From contig DAIDME010000078.1 of assembly GCA_027449125.1 (NCBI GenBank), forward strand, positions 45,271 to 109,270: a DNA stretch of 64,000 nucleotides. Reading direction: 5' to 3'. The translations under genes and the position numbers were made by a program. Below the pieces are notes generated by a model. It saw nothing but the letters and a program-made list of their open reading frames with translations. It made no database searches and was not told the origin of the DNA. Shown piece after piece: positions 50,468 through 62,427 of the stretch. The first letter of the stretch is position 1; each line of letters opens with the position of its first letter. Origin of the DNA: Solirubrobacterales bacterium. GTDB lineage: Bacteria; Actinomycetota; Thermoleophilia; Solirubrobacterales; Solirubrobacteraceae.

Positions 50468-50871
50468 AGCCCGGGGAAGAACAGGCTGATCTCGCGCGCG
50501 GCTGACTCTGCCGAGTCGGAGCCGTGCACCATGTTGGTGCCGATCGCAACCGCGTAGTCGCCCCGGATCGAGCCGGGCGCGGCCTGGAGCGGGTTGGTGG
50601 CACCGATCAGCTGCCTGGCGGCCGCGACCGCAGCCTCGCCTTCGAGCACCAGGGCGACCAGCGGACCCGACGTGATGAACTCGACGAGCTCCGCGAAGAA
50701 CGGCTTACCCTCGTGCTCACCGTAGTGGCGCTGCGCCGTCTCACGACTCAGCGTGCGCAGCTCGAGCGCGACCAGACGCAGACCTTTACGCTCGAAGCGC
50801 GCGATGATCTCGCCCGTCAGGTTGCGGGCAAAGGCATCGGGTTTGACGAGAATCAGCGTTCGCTCGGACAT
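50464..50871 (-). CDS. ndk: Nucleoside diphosphate kinase
   Basis: 135 aa. The phosphohistidine is H116 in [22 protein letters not shown] and the [14 protein letters not shown] segment are typical. Balances NTP pools. Standard length for the family. Confidence 0.97.
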   Translation of the reverse strand: MSERTLILVKPDAFARNLTGEIIARFERKGLRLVALELRTLSRETAQRHYGEHEGKPFFAELVEFITSGPLVALVLEGEAAVAAARQLIGATNPLQAAPGSIRGDYAVAIGTNMVHGSDSAESAAREISLFFPGL

Positions 50872-50937
50872 CGGCGCGGCTCCTTCAGGCTCGAGGTTGT
50901 GGACGGGCTTGGTGCCCGCGCGCAGGTTAGCGGCCTT

Positions 50938-51480
50938 CTAGATCAGGTCCGATGGCGGCGGGAAAACCATCGTCTCCTGCGGATCGCGGCGCGCCCGCTG
51001 GCGGCGGTAGCTGCTCGCCGCCGCCGGTTCCAGCTCGCGCTCGGTTTCGCAGTAGGGGCAGATCCGCCAGTCGCCATCGAGCGGCTTGCGGCAGTTCACA
51101 CAGGCGTCCTTGAGCTTCTGCAGGCAGTGCGGACACCGCAGGAACTCGCGCTCCACGGCGTTGGAGCAGTGCGGGCAGGCACGCATCCCGAGCTGGTCGA
51201 CCCGCGCCTGGGCCGCCTCGATCTCGAGCTCGCGCTCGTGCACGTCCTCCAGATACTCGGGTGGCCGCACGATCGTGTAGACCAGCGTGCCGATGAACGG
51301 AAAGAGCGCCGCGAGCGTCGCACAGGCGACGAGCACCCCGTCGGCGATGCGCCGGCGCGCGTCGGCCCACGTGTAGTAGACGAGCGCGAGCCAGATCACC
51401 GCGAGCACGGCCAGCACCAGCACAACCGCGAGGCTGGCGGTGTGACTGTGAATCCCGAATATGCCGGCGGTGGGCACCAT
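50938..51480 (-). CDS. Membrane-anchored double zinc-ribbon protein
   Basis: 180 aa. Two membrane helices (~15-38 and ~47-70), then a short coiled coil (ELEIEAAQARVDQLG) and two zinc ribbons with Cys pairs CPHC, CPHC, CVNC and CPYC. The ribbons face the cytoplasm if the N-terminus is outside. Function unknown; similar proteins are common in actinobacteria. Starts 73 nt away from the 42-aa gene. Confidence 0.75.
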   Translation of the reverse strand: MVPTAGIFGIHSHTASLAVVLVLAVLAVIWLALVYYTWADARRRIADGVLVACATLAALFPFIGTLVYTIVRPPEYLEDVHERELEIEAAQARVDQLGMRACPHCSNAVEREFLRCPHCLQKLKDACVNCRKPLDGDWRICPYCETERELEPAAASSYRRQRARRDPQETMVFPPPSDLI

Positions 51481-51544
51481 TTACCGGCCGAGTGTAAACG
51501 CAGGCGAAAGCGATCACGCACTTTCGCCGCCGGGCCCGTCGCAC

Positions 51545-51673
51545 CTACAGCAGCAGTCTCCCCAGCAGGTAGCCGATCGCGAAGAACACGAGGATCGTGA
51601 CCGCGACGCTCGCCGCCACAAGTCCCATCATCCGCAGCAGGCGCGGCGGGCGTTCGGGCTGCTGGTCGCTCAC
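51545..51673 (-). CDS. 42-aa single-span membrane protein
   Basis: GTG at 51673 overlaps the folC stop by 4 nt (GTGA). Basic N-terminus SDQQPERPPRLLRMM and one hydrophobic helix (GLVAASVAVTILVFFAIGYL), ending shortly after in GRLLL. Coding is supported by the coupling and by the clear amphipathic-to-hydrophobic pattern. No function is known to me. Confidence 0.65.
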   Translation of the reverse strand: MSDQQPERPPRLLRMMGLVAASVAVTILVFFAIGYLLGRLLL

Positions 51674-52947
51674 AGCATCGATACGCGCCTGCTGGCGGCG
51701 GTGGACTCGTCCTGCAGCAGCTCTGAGACCAGGTACAGGGACCCGGTCGCGATCACCACGCCGCCGGCGGTGGCCAGCACGCGAGCACGATGCAGTGCCG
51801 CATGCGCGGTCGGGACGATCTCGTGCTCGATGGCGAACTCCGGTGTGAGCTGGTCGAGCAGTGCGCCGAGCGTGGGCGGTGGCAGCACCCTCGGGTTGTG
51901 GCTCGAGGTGAGCACCAGCGCGTCGCAGACGGACGCCAGCGAGCGCAGCATCGCAGCCGCATCCTTGTCGTCGAGGATCGATACCACGGCAACGACGCGC
52001 CCACCGTGGCGTCGGTGCGCGGCCACGATCGCGGGCAGCGACTCGATCAGGGCGCCGACGCCGTCCGGGTTGTGGGCCCCGTCCAGCAGCGTGAGGGGCC
52101 GCTGGTCGATCACCTGCAGCCGACCCGGGACGCGGACCCGTGCTGCCGCGCCACTGGTGGCAGCCTCGTCCAGCCTGCCCAGGAACGCCTCCGCCGCGGC
52201 ACGCGCGAGCGCGAAGTTGCGGCGCTGGTAGAGCCCCAGCGCGGCCAGTTCGGCGTGCGGATCGGCTTCCGCCTGCAGCAGCCTGACGCCGCGCTCCGCC
52301 GCGATCTCGCGCGCCACCGCGAGCGCGTCGGCGTGCATGCCGGCGCCCAGGACGAGGGTCGCGCCGGGCTGGACGACATCGAGCTTCTCGCGGGATATGG
52401 CGCTGACCGTGGGCCCGAGCCAGCGCGTGTGCTCGAGGCCGACGCTGGTCAGCACCTGGACCTTCGACGGGATCACGTTGGTGGCGTCGTAGCGGCCACC
52501 GAGGCCGGCCTCGACCACCACCACCTCCGCGCCACAGGCAGCAAATTCGGAGTACGCGGCGGCGGTCAGAAGCTCGAACTGCGTGACCCGGTCATCGCCG
52601 CCGGAGGAGCGGTTCACCTGCTCGGCTGCGTGCAGGGCACGCTCGATCGCGTTCGCGAAGCGCTGCGGCGTGACGTCCTGGTCAGCGACCCTGATCCGCT
52701 CGTTGAAGCCGGTCAGATGCGGGGAGGTGTAGGCGCCGACCCGCAGCCCGTGGTCGGCGAGGATCGCGGCGATCATGCGCGTCGTGGAGGACTTGCCGTT
52801 GGTGCCGACCACGTGGATCGATTCGAACTGGCGCTCGGGGTGCCCCAGCGCTGTCATCAGCCGCCGCATGCGCTCCAGGCCGAAGCGCATCCCGAACAGC
52901 TCCAGTGACAGCAGCCTCTGCTCGGCCTCCTCCGGTGTCATGCTCAC
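51670..52947 (-). CDS. folC: Folylpolyglutamate / dihydrofolate synthase
   Basis: 425 aa Mur-ligase-like enzyme. The ATP loop HVVGTNGKSSTTRM lies at ~45-58; TSPHLTGFNERIRV and LLDGAHNPDGVGAL are folC signatures. Adds glutamates to folate. Overlaps valS by 4 nt, the usual valS-folC arrangement. Confidence 0.95.
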   Translation of the reverse strand: MSMTPEEAEQRLLSLELFGMRFGLERMRRLMTALGHPERQFESIHVVGTNGKSSTTRMIAAILADHGLRVGAYTSPHLTGFNERIRVADQDVTPQRFANAIERALHAAEQVNRSSGGDDRVTQFELLTAAAYSEFAACGAEVVVVEAGLGGRYDATNVIPSKVQVLTSVGLEHTRWLGPTVSAISREKLDVVQPGATLVLGAGMHADALAVAREIAAERGVRLLQAEADPHAELAALGLYQRRNFALARAAAEAFLGRLDEAATSGAAARVRVPGRLQVIDQRPLTLLDGAHNPDGVGALIESLPAIVAAHRRHGGRVVAVVSILDDKDAAAMLRSLASVCDALVLTSSHNPRVLPPPTLGALLDQLTPEFAIEHEIVPTAHAALHRARVLATAGGVVIATGSLYLVSELLQDESTAASRRVSML

Positions 52948-55553
52948 AGCGCCTCCAGCTCGGCGCGCAGCGCCGCCAGCTTGGCTCGCTCCGCCGCGAC
53001 CACCGCCGGCGGCGCCTTGGCGATGAAACCGGGGTTGGCGAGCTTGCTCGCGGCGCGCGCTATCTCAGCCTCGAGTCCACGGCGCTTCTCCTCGCGCCTG
53101 CGAGCGGCCGCGTCCGCGTCGAAGCCGGCGCCGGGGAGCACGTTCACGGTGCCGCCCGGAACCGGGATCGCGGCCGCTGCTTGCCCGGTGCCTGAATCGG
53201 GGTCCAGGCGCAGCCTGCCCAACCGCATCAGGTGATCGGTGGTCGCCTCGTACCCGTCCGCCTGCAGGTGCGCCTCCAGCACCAGTGCCGGGCGCACGCC
53301 GGCCGCGTCACGCCAGGCGCGCACCGCCTGGACGGCGACGATCAGGCGCTCGACCTCGTCCACAGCCGCTGAGTCTGCGCTGTATGCGTGCGCTAAGCCG
53401 ACCCGTGCGGCCAGCAGCCCGTCGGCGCCGGGCAGGTGTGCGTAGATCCCCTCGGTCACGAACGGGATCAGCGGATGGGCGAGCATCAGCGTCTGCGTGA
53501 GCACGTGCAGCACCGTCGCGGCCGTGTCCCGGTCGCCCTCGTAGAGGCGCGGCTTGACGAGCTCCAGGTACCAGTCGCACAGCTCGCCGTAGACGAAGTC
53601 GTAGAGCGACAGCGACGCTCGACTGAAGTCGAAGCCGTCGAGCGCCCCATGCACTTCGGCTCGCGCCCGCTCGAGTCTCGTGAGGATCCAGTGGTCTTCC
53701 GGCGCGCGCGGCCGGGCGTCGGCCCGCGCGTCGCGCCCGACGCGACCGAGGATCAGGCGCGAGGCGTTCCAGAGCTTGTTGGCCAAACCGTGGCCCTGGG
53801 CGACCTTGTCCTCGCTGAACGGGACGTCCTGCCCCGAGGACATGGCCAAGAGCCCCCAGCGCACGGCGTCCGCGCCGTAGGCCGGGAACTGGCCGGGATC
53901 GGCCCCGTCGGCGGCAAAGACCGGTGGCCTTGGCCCACCGTCGATCAGGTCGAGCGGGTCGATACCGGTCCCGAGCGACTTTGACATGCGCCGGCGGTCT
54001 GGCGCCTGGATGATCGAGTGCACGTAGACGTCGGAGAAGGGGATCTCGCCGGTGAACTCGATGCCCATCATGATCATCCGCGCGACCCAGAGAAAGATGA
54101 TGTCGCGGGCCGTGGAGAGCACGGCGGTCGGATAGAAGGCGTCGAGCTCCGGCGTGCTCTGCGGCCAGCCTAGCGCCGCAAACGGCCACAACGCGCTCGA
54201 GAACCACGTGTCCAGGACGTCCGCATCCCGCGTCCAGCCGGGGCCGTCCGGCGGCGTGGTGGCGACGTGCACACGCCCGTCGTCGTGGTAGTAGACGGGC
54301 AGCTGGTGGCCCCACCACAGCTGCCGGCTGATGCACCACGGGCGGATGTTCTCCATCCAGTCCAGGTAGACTTTGGCCCAGCGCTCCGGATGGAACCGGA
54401 CGCGTCCGGACCTGACCACTTCGATCGCCGGCCGCGCCAGCTCATCCATGCGCATGAACCACTGCAGCGAGATCAGCGGCTCGATGCGGCTGCCGGAACG
54501 CTGGCTGAAGGGCACCGTGTGCGTGTAGGGCTCGCGGCGCGCGAGCAGCCCGCCGGCATCGAGCTCGGCGACGATCGCCGCCTGCGCGTCGGCAGCGCTG
54601 AGGCCGAGGAAGCGCTCCGGCACGGCGTCGCCCGCCATGCGGCCGTCCTCGCCGATCACGCTCAGCTGCGGCAGGCCGTGACGGGCGCCGATCTCGAAGT
54701 CGTTGGGGTCGTGGCCGGGGGTGATCTTGAGCGCCCCGGTGCCGAAGTCCGGCTTGACGTAAGCGTCGGCGATGATCTTCAACCGCCGCCCGCTGATCGG
54801 CAGCGTCGCGGTCTCCCCGATCAGCCGCTGGTAGCGTTGGTCGTCGGGGTGCACCGCGATCGCGACGTCGGCGAGCATCGTTTCGGGCCGCACGGTCGCG
54901 ACGGTGATCGCGCCGCTGCCCGACTCGAGCGGATAGTCGATGTAGTAGAGCGTGTCGTTGACCTCGCGCTCCTCCACCTCCAGGTCGGAGATGGCCGACA
55001 GGCTCCCGGGATCCCAGTTGACCATGTAGCGGTCGCGGTATATGTAGCCCTTCTGGTAGAGCGCCACGAAGACCTCGAGCACCGCTTGGGCGTAGGCGGG
55101 GTCGAGCGTGAAGCGCTCGTCGGCGAAGTCGGCTGTTGACCCGAGCCGCTTGATCTGCTCGACGATGCGCCCCCCGTAGCGCTCGCGCCAGGCCCAGACC
55201 CGGGCCACGAACTGCTCACGTCCGATCTCCTCGCGGCTCGAACCGAGGTTGAGGAGCTCCTTCTCCACCTGGGTCTGCGTGGCGATCCCGGCGTGATCGG
55301 TGCCGAGGATCCACTTGGCCGTCAGGCCCCGCTGTCGAGCGCGGCGGATGAGCGTGTCCTGGATCGCGTTGTTGAGCGCGTGCCCCATGTGCAGGACACC
55401 GGTGACGTTCGGTGGCGGGATCGCGATCGAGTAGTTCTCGGCGGCGCTGCCACCGGGCTGCGGGTGGCCGATGCCAGCGTCGATCCAGACCTGCGCGACG
55501 CGCGGTTCGACCTCAGCCGGGTCGTAACGGGGCTGCATCTCGTGAGCGGACAT
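52944..55553 (-). CDS. valS: Valyl-tRNA synthetase
   Basis: 869 aa. Class I: HMGH in PNVTGVLHMGHALNN and the KMSKS variant RMSKSLGTG. Editing domain and anticodon domain follow, with a C-terminal coiled coil (EEKRRGLEAEIARAASKL). Charges tRNA-Val. No zinc site of the archaeal type seen. Confidence 0.97.
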   Translation of the reverse strand: MSAHEMQPRYDPAEVEPRVAQVWIDAGIGHPQPGGSAAENYSIAIPPPNVTGVLHMGHALNNAIQDTLIRRARQRGLTAKWILGTDHAGIATQTQVEKELLNLGSSREEIGREQFVARVWAWRERYGGRIVEQIKRLGSTADFADERFTLDPAYAQAVLEVFVALYQKGYIYRDRYMVNWDPGSLSAISDLEVEEREVNDTLYYIDYPLESGSGAITVATVRPETMLADVAIAVHPDDQRYQRLIGETATLPISGRRLKIIADAYVKPDFGTGALKITPGHDPNDFEIGARHGLPQLSVIGEDGRMAGDAVPERFLGLSAADAQAAIVAELDAGGLLARREPYTHTVPFSQRSGSRIEPLISLQWFMRMDELARPAIEVVRSGRVRFHPERWAKVYLDWMENIRPWCISRQLWWGHQLPVYYHDDGRVHVATTPPDGPGWTRDADVLDTWFSSALWPFAALGWPQSTPELDAFYPTAVLSTARDIIFLWVARMIMMGIEFTGEIPFSDVYVHSIIQAPDRRRMSKSLGTGIDPLDLIDGGPRPPVFAADGADPGQFPAYGADAVRWGLLAMSSGQDVPFSEDKVAQGHGLANKLWNASRLILGRVGRDARADARPRAPEDHWILTRLERARAEVHGALDGFDFSRASLSLYDFVYGELCDWYLELVKPRLYEGDRDTAATVLHVLTQTLMLAHPLIPFVTEGIYAHLPGADGLLAARVGLAHAYSADSAAVDEVERLIVAVQAVRAWRDAAGVRPALVLEAHLQADGYEATTDHLMRLGRLRLDPDSGTGQAAAAIPVPGGTVNVLPGAGFDADAAARRREEKRRGLEAEIARAASKLANPGFIAKAPPAVVAAERAKLAALRAELEAL

Positions 55554-55673
55554 GAGCGGCCGAGTTTAGGGGCAGCGCGCACGGCACCCTTGGTAGCGCT
55601 GGCGCTAGGTGGCCTTCATGCCATCCGCGTGCCATCCGCCGCCTGCGCCGCCGGATGCGGCTGCGCTGACGAG

Positions 55674-56945
<1,272 letters not shown>

Positions 56946-56961
56946 CGTGTACTCCTGGGAG

Positions 56962-57546
56962 CTAGTGCTGCGAGATCACCCGGTCGATGATCCCGTAGTC
57001 CTTCGCCTCTTCCGAGCTCATGAAGTAGTCGCGCTCGGTGTCCTTGGCCACTTGTTCCACCGGCTTGCCGGTGTGGTGCGCGATGATCTCATCGAGCCGG
57101 TGGCGCAGGTCGATGATCTCCCGGGCATGGATCTCGATGTCGGTTGCCTGGCCCTGGAAGCCGGCAGACACCTGGTGGATCAGGATCTTGGCGTTGGGCA
57201 GCGCCATGCGCTTGCCGGCCGCGCCGCCGGCCAGGAGCAGCGCCCCCATGGACATCGCGATACCGACGCAGATCGTCTGCACGTCGGGCTTGATGAACTG
57301 CATCGTGTCGTAGATCGCGAGGCCCGCGTACACCGAACCGCCGGGCGAGTTGATGTAGAGCGAGATGTCCTTGTCGGGATCCTCTGACTCGAGGTGCAGG
57401 AGCTGCGCCACGATCAGGTTCGCGATCTGGTCGTCGACCGGGGTGCCCAGGAAGATGATCCGCTCGTTGAGCAGCCGCGAGTAGATGTCAAACGCGCGCT
57501 CACCGCGCGAGGTCTGCTCGACGACCATGGGGACAAGTGGGCTCAT
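56962..57546 (-). CDS. clpP: ATP-dependent Clp protease proteolytic subunit ClpP
   Basis: 194 aa from the ATG at 57546 ([20 protein letters not shown]); a second ATG 18 nt in is possible. Catalytic triad S99 in [12 protein letters not shown]124 in [13 protein letters not shown] and D173 in DTERDYFM. The Ser loop has Met before Ser where many ClpPs have Ala. Follows tig; tig-clpP-clpX is a classic proteostasis operon. Confidence 0.96.
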   Translation of the reverse strand: MSPLVPMVVEQTSRGERAFDIYSRLLNERIIFLGTPVDDQIANLIVAQLLHLESEDPDKDISLYINSPGGSVYAGLAIYDTMQFIKPDVQTICVGIAMSMGALLLAGGAAGKRMALPNAKILIHQVSAGFQGQATDIEIHAREIIDLRHRLDEIIAHHTGKPVEQVAKDTERDYFMSSEEAKDYGIIDRVISQH

Positions 57547-57589
57547 GCTGCTCGCTTCTTTCGCTTCCGTTGGCGTATTCCTGCCGACT

Positions 57590-58912
57590 CTAGCGGTCGT
57601 CCGGCTTGGGCGCGACGGGTTTGGCCTGCGCGACGAGCGCCTCCACGGCCTTACGCCCGGCGACATCCGCTCGCAGGCGGTTGCCACGGCCGCTGGAGCG
57701 CAACCGCTCGAGCAGCTTGGCAGCGGTCGTCTTGTCGCGCGCCGCGGTCGGCTCAAGCGCGTCGAGCAGGTCCTGCTCGGTCGGCTCGATCTGCTCCGCC
57801 ACCACCACCGCCGCGATCACGGCCTCGCGGCGCAGCGCCTTCGCGGCCTCCTCCTCGGCGCCCTGGGCGAGCTCCTCCTCGCTCTGACCGGAGATCTGCA
57901 GATACATCTCCCTGGAGATGCCCTGTCGCGCGAGTGACGACATCGTCTCCTCGACGAGCTCGTGCGCGCGCGAGTGGATCAGCTGGTGGGGCACATCGAT
58001 CGTCGCGCCGGCGACGACCGCGTCGAGCACGTCACGCTCGAACTCCCCTTCGATCGTCTGGCGCTCGTAATCCTCGAGCCGCTTGGCAATGTCCTCCCTC
58101 AGCTCATCGAGAGAGTCGAGGCCGGCCGCATCGGAGGCGAAGTCGTCGTCGAGCTCGGGCAGGCGCTTGGCCTTGACCTCGGTCACGGTGACCTCGAAGC
58201 TCGCGGGGCGTCCAGCCAGCTGCTCGGCGCCGTAGTCCTCGGGGAAGGTCACCTCAACCAGCCGCCGCTCGCCCGCGCTGGCGCCTGTGAGCTGCTCCTC
58301 GAAGCCCGCGATCAGAGCCCCCGAACCGAGCTCCACGAGCTGGTCGCGCCCCTCGCCCCCGGGAAACGGCTCCCCGTCCAGGCGTCCCACGTAATCCATC
58401 ACGATGTGATCGCCGTTCTGGGCCTCGCGCTCCACGGTTTCGAGCGTCGCCAGGCGCTCTCGTAGCCGCTCGAGCTCGGCGGCCACGGCCTCCTCATCCG
58501 CACGGGGCTCGCGCCGGGCCACCTCGATCCCCTTGTAGGGGCCGAGCTTTGCCGTCGGCAGCACGCCCACCTCGACAGTGAACTGGAGCGGCGACCCGTC
58601 CGCCGGGGCCTCGCCGACCTTGATCTCGGGAGCGCCGACGGTGTCGATCCCGGCGACGTCCACCGCCCGCGTGTACCAGGAGTCGATCGACTCGCGCAGC
58701 GCCTCGTCCAGCACATAGTCGCGACCCAGCCGCCGGATCACCACCGGCGGCGGAACCTTGCCCTTGCGGAAGCCGGGGACCTTGAGTTGCCCGGCTAGCC
58801 TGCGGGCGGCCTGCTGCACGCGACGCTCGACCTCAGCGGGATCGACGCTCGCCTCGACCCGTACGCGGGACTCGGGCAGCTCGGTGACGGTGGTGGTGAC
58901 TGGTTCGGACAT
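57590..58912 (-). CDS. tig: Trigger factor
   Basis: 440 aa from the ATG at 58912. Ribosome-binding motif GFRKGKVPP near residue 46, a central FKBP-type PPIase domain ([18 protein letters not shown]) and the helical C-terminal arms. Chaperone for nascent chains. 43 nt upstream of clpP. Confidence 0.96.
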   Translation of the reverse strand: MSEPVTTTVTELPESRVRVEASVDPAEVERRVQQAARRLAGQLKVPGFRKGKVPPPVVIRRLGRDYVLDEALRESIDSWYTRAVDVAGIDTVGAPEIKVGEAPADGSPLQFTVEVGVLPTAKLGPYKGIEVARREPRADEEAVAAELERLRERLATLETVEREAQNGDHIVMDYVGRLDGEPFPGGEGRDQLVELGSGALIAGFEEQLTGASAGERRLVEVTFPEDYGAEQLAGRPASFEVTVTEVKAKRLPELDDDFASDAAGLDSLDELREDIAKRLEDYERQTIEGEFERDVLDAVVAGATIDVPHQLIHSRAHELVEETMSSLARQGISREMYLQISGQSEEELAQGAEEEAAKALRREAVIAAVVVAEQIEPTEQDLLDALEPTAARDKTTAAKLLERLRSSGRGNRLRADVAGRKAVEALVAQAKPVAPKPDDR

Positions 58913-58973
58913 GTGGGCGCAGACGATAGCTGCCGGCCGTCGCCGCCGGCATGGCCGCCGAACCGCCGCCGGC

Positions 58974-60152
58974 TCAGCAGCCCTCCAGCAACACGGCGAG
59001 CCCCTGTCCGACGCCGATGCAGATCGCGGCCAGTCCGTAGCCGCCACCGCGTGCGTGCAGCGCATGCGCTAAGCGTCCGAGCACCCGTGTGCCAGAGGCT
59101 CCCAGCGGGTGGCCGATGGCGATCGCGCCGCCATGCCGGTTGACCTTCGCCCGATCCAGCTCCGGCCAGCCCTCGAGGCAGGCCAGTGACTGGCCCGCGA
59201 AGGCTTCGTTGAGCTCCACCAGATCTATCTGCTCCCAGCTCAGCCCCGCCCGCCGCAGCGCCCTGTTCGCGGCCTCCACGGGGCCGATGCCGAACACGTC
59301 GGGATCCACGCCGTGGGCGGCACGGGCGACGATGCGCGCCAGGGGAGCGCGGCCCAGCGGGGCCGCGCTGGCCTCATCAGCGAGCAGCACCGCGGAGGCG
59401 CCGTCGTTGAGCGGGGATGAGTTGCCCGCGGTCACGCTGCCACCGGCCAGGAAGGCAGGCTCCAGCTTCGCGAGCTGCTCGAGCGAGGTGTTGGGGCGGA
59501 TGCTCTCGTCCTGTTCGAGGTCCGTCCCGGGCACTGGCATGACCTCGGTGAGCACGCCCTCCGCGTAGGCGCGGGCGGCCAGCGTGTGACTGCGCAGCGC
59601 GAAGGCATCCTGCGCCTCGCGCGTGATGCCGTGCATCCGGACGAGCTTTTCGGTGCTCTCGCCGAGTGAGATCGTCCACTGTGCAGGCATCTTCGGGTTG
59701 ACCATGCGCCAGCCCAGCGCCGAGGAGTGGAGCGTCTCGTTGGCGGTCGGGAAGGCGCGCTCCGGCTTGCGCATGATCCAGGGTGAGCGGCTCATCGCCT
59801 CCCCCCCGCCCGCCACCACGATGCTTGCGTCGCCGACCTCGATCGCCCGGCTGGCCTGGATCGCCGCCTCGAGGCTCGATCCGCACAGCCGGTTGACGGT
59901 GGCCCCCGGCACGTGCGTCGGCCAGCCGGCGAGTAGCAGCGCCATCCGGGCGACGTTGCGGTTGTCCTCGCCGGCACCGTTTGCCGTGCCGTAGATCACG
60001 TCGTCGACCCGTCCCGGGTCCAGGCCCGGGACGCGCTTCGCGAGCATCGTCAGGACCGCGGCGGCCAGGTCGTCTGGGCGGACACCCGAAAGCCTGCCGC
60101 CGTAGCGGCCGAACGGGGTCCTCACGGCTTCATAGACGTAGGCGCTGCGCAT
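58974..60152 (-). CDS. Acetyl-CoA C-acyltransferase (thiolase)
   Basis: 392 aa from the ATG at 60152. Nucleophile C90 in NRLCGSSLEA, His in AIGHPLGASG and the second Cys in ICIGVGQGLAV. Degradative-thiolase layout, close to beta-ketoadipyl-CoA/acyl-CoA thiolases; whether for fatty acids or aromatics cannot be decided. No pathway partners nearby. It marks the end of the core block on the right. Confidence 0.9.
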   Translation of the reverse strand: MRSAYVYEAVRTPFGRYGGRLSGVRPDDLAAAVLTMLAKRVPGLDPGRVDDVIYGTANGAGEDNRNVARMALLLAGWPTHVPGATVNRLCGSSLEAAIQASRAIEVGDASIVVAGGGEAMSRSPWIMRKPERAFPTANETLHSSALGWRMVNPKMPAQWTISLGESTEKLVRMHGITREAQDAFALRSHTLAARAYAEGVLTEVMPVPGTDLEQDESIRPNTSLEQLAKLEPAFLAGGSVTAGNSSPLNDGASAVLLADEASAAPLGRAPLARIVARAAHGVDPDVFGIGPVEAANRALRRAGLSWEQIDLVELNEAFAGQSLACLEGWPELDRAKVNRHGGAIAIGHPLGASGTRVLGRLAHALHARGGGYGLAAICIGVGQGLAVLLEGC

Positions 60153-60216
60153 CGGCGTCTCCTTGGCGCGACATCCGGATGGTACCCGCACGCGGCTGCA
60201 GCGGCCGGGTCGCCTA

Positions 60217-60810
60217 ACGCGGCCGGCGGAGCTGCTGCGCGAGGCCGCGCGGGTTCCCGGCGCCGCACAGGCGCTGAGCGGGCCACTCGATGTGGAGGCG
60301 GTCCTGGCTCGGCGTGACGAGGTCGTCAGCAACCTGGACGGCGGGTAACCAGGTTCCGTGGCTCGAGGCACGCGGCATTGAGCTCGTGCGCGGTCAAGCC
60401 CGGCTCGACGGCGAGGGTCGGGTGCGCGTCGGCGAAGACCTTCCGGCGGCGCGAGACGCAGTTCTGATCGCCGTCGGTAGCGGTCCCATGATCCCGCCCA
60501 TACCTGGGCTTGCGGACGTGAGCGCGTGGTCAAACCGCGAGATCACCATGGCCCGCGAGCGACCGCGGCCGCGCGCGCCGCGCGTCGTGTTCACCGACCC
60601 CCAGATAGCCGCGGTCGGACTCGCGGGCGCGAGCTCCCACGGCCGCGACGCGCCGGGAATCGCCAGGTTCGTCGCGGACGGCAGCCGCGAGCGGCTGATC
60701 GGAGCGACCTTCGTGGGACCGGAGGTCGCTGATTTCCTGCAGGCTGGGACGATCGCGGTCGTCGGCGAGGTACCGCCTCCCACGCTCGCGCGCGCCCTGA
60801 CTCCGAAGCA
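60217..60810 (+). pseudogene. FAD/NAD pyridine-nucleotide oxidoreductase remnant
   Basis: Pieces of a lipoamide-dehydrogenase/mercuric-reductase-type flavoprotein. RPAELLREAARVPGA and LDVEAVLARRDEVV lie in one frame up to ~60345; NQVPWLEARGIELVRG and VLIAVGSGPMIPPIPG continue in another frame, showing a frameshift. After SNREIT near 60545 the NAD domain (~150 residues) is missing and the frame jumps to PRVVFTDPQIAAVGL and ATFVGPEVADFL of the dimerisation domain. The FAD-binding N-terminus with the redox Cys pair is also absent. Confidence 0.82.
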
Positions 60811-60859
60811 GAGTCGCTTGCCGCGGTGGACGGTGTCACGTACGAAGCCAATCGCGGTG

Positions 60860-61815
<956 letters not shown>

Positions 61816-62180
61816 CCGTAGCCGGGCGCCCGACCCGAGGGCTGGCGGTGCTGGCCGATTGTTGCGGCGACGTCGGGAGCGACGGGTTCTGCGCCCGCAA
61901 CGGCCAGGACCAGCTGCTCGGCGTCATCGACGCTGAACTTCAGCTCGTGACCGCTGGGCAAGCAAGAACACGCGAGTGGCCGCCCACGCCACGGGCTTGT
62001 TGCCGTCCACGAGCGCGTGAGTGCGGACCCGCTCAAGCGCGGAGCGCAGGCGGGCGGGTCGGTCCGATACGTATTCGGCGATCGACGCGCGTGCGACCTC
62101 CTGCATCGAGCGGCCCTCTTCGAGGCCCTGCCGCGAACGGCGGTCGTCTCATCGTCGTTGAATTGTAGATTCAGCGGATC
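61816..62180 (-). pseudogene. RHH antitoxin - Doc toxin remnant with frameshifts
   Basis: On the minus strand: LNLQFNDDETTAV in one frame, then EEGRSMQEVARASIAEYV in another (an RHH antitoxin broken by a frameshift). It runs directly into HALVDGNKPVAWAATRVFLL, the Fic/Doc core with the H-x3-DGNK motif, and after a second frameshift GHELKFSVDDAEQLVLAV, the Doc C-terminus. The N-terminal half of Doc is missing. Clearly inactive. Confidence 0.82.
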
Positions 62181-62204
62181 CGAGCGTGTGTCGGGTGCCG
62201 GTGC

Positions 62205-62427
62205 TCAGGGTCGGGTGAGCCCGAGCGTCGTGGTGAGGTCGGTGTCGATCTGCGCGAGCAGCCAGTCATGGCCGGCGCTGATCTTCGCCTCGAGCGCGCC
62301 GCGGGCGATTGTGGCGATTTGGGTTACGTTCAGGACCGAGTGTTCCGGCAGGCCGCTCACTCCTGCTGTGATGAACACGTTGCCCGGTAGCGCTGCCAGC
62401 TTTGAGCTCAACGGAGCACGCCAGCGC
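62205..62427 (-). pseudogene. MazF/PemK toxin, C-terminal remnant
   Basis: WRAPLSSKLAALPGNVFI and GLPEHSVLNVTQIATI match the C-terminal half of the MazF subfamily with LPGNV and VVNVTQ motifs. The N-terminal third with the catalytic Arg is replaced at ~62427 by the thrS remnant on the opposite strand. No partner antitoxin is seen. Confidence 0.75.

Noticed and set aside
55630..55660. Terminator hairpin after clpX
   Set aside because: CATCCG/CGGATG pairs only over 6 bp with a GC-rich loop and no T-tract; too weak in this base composition.
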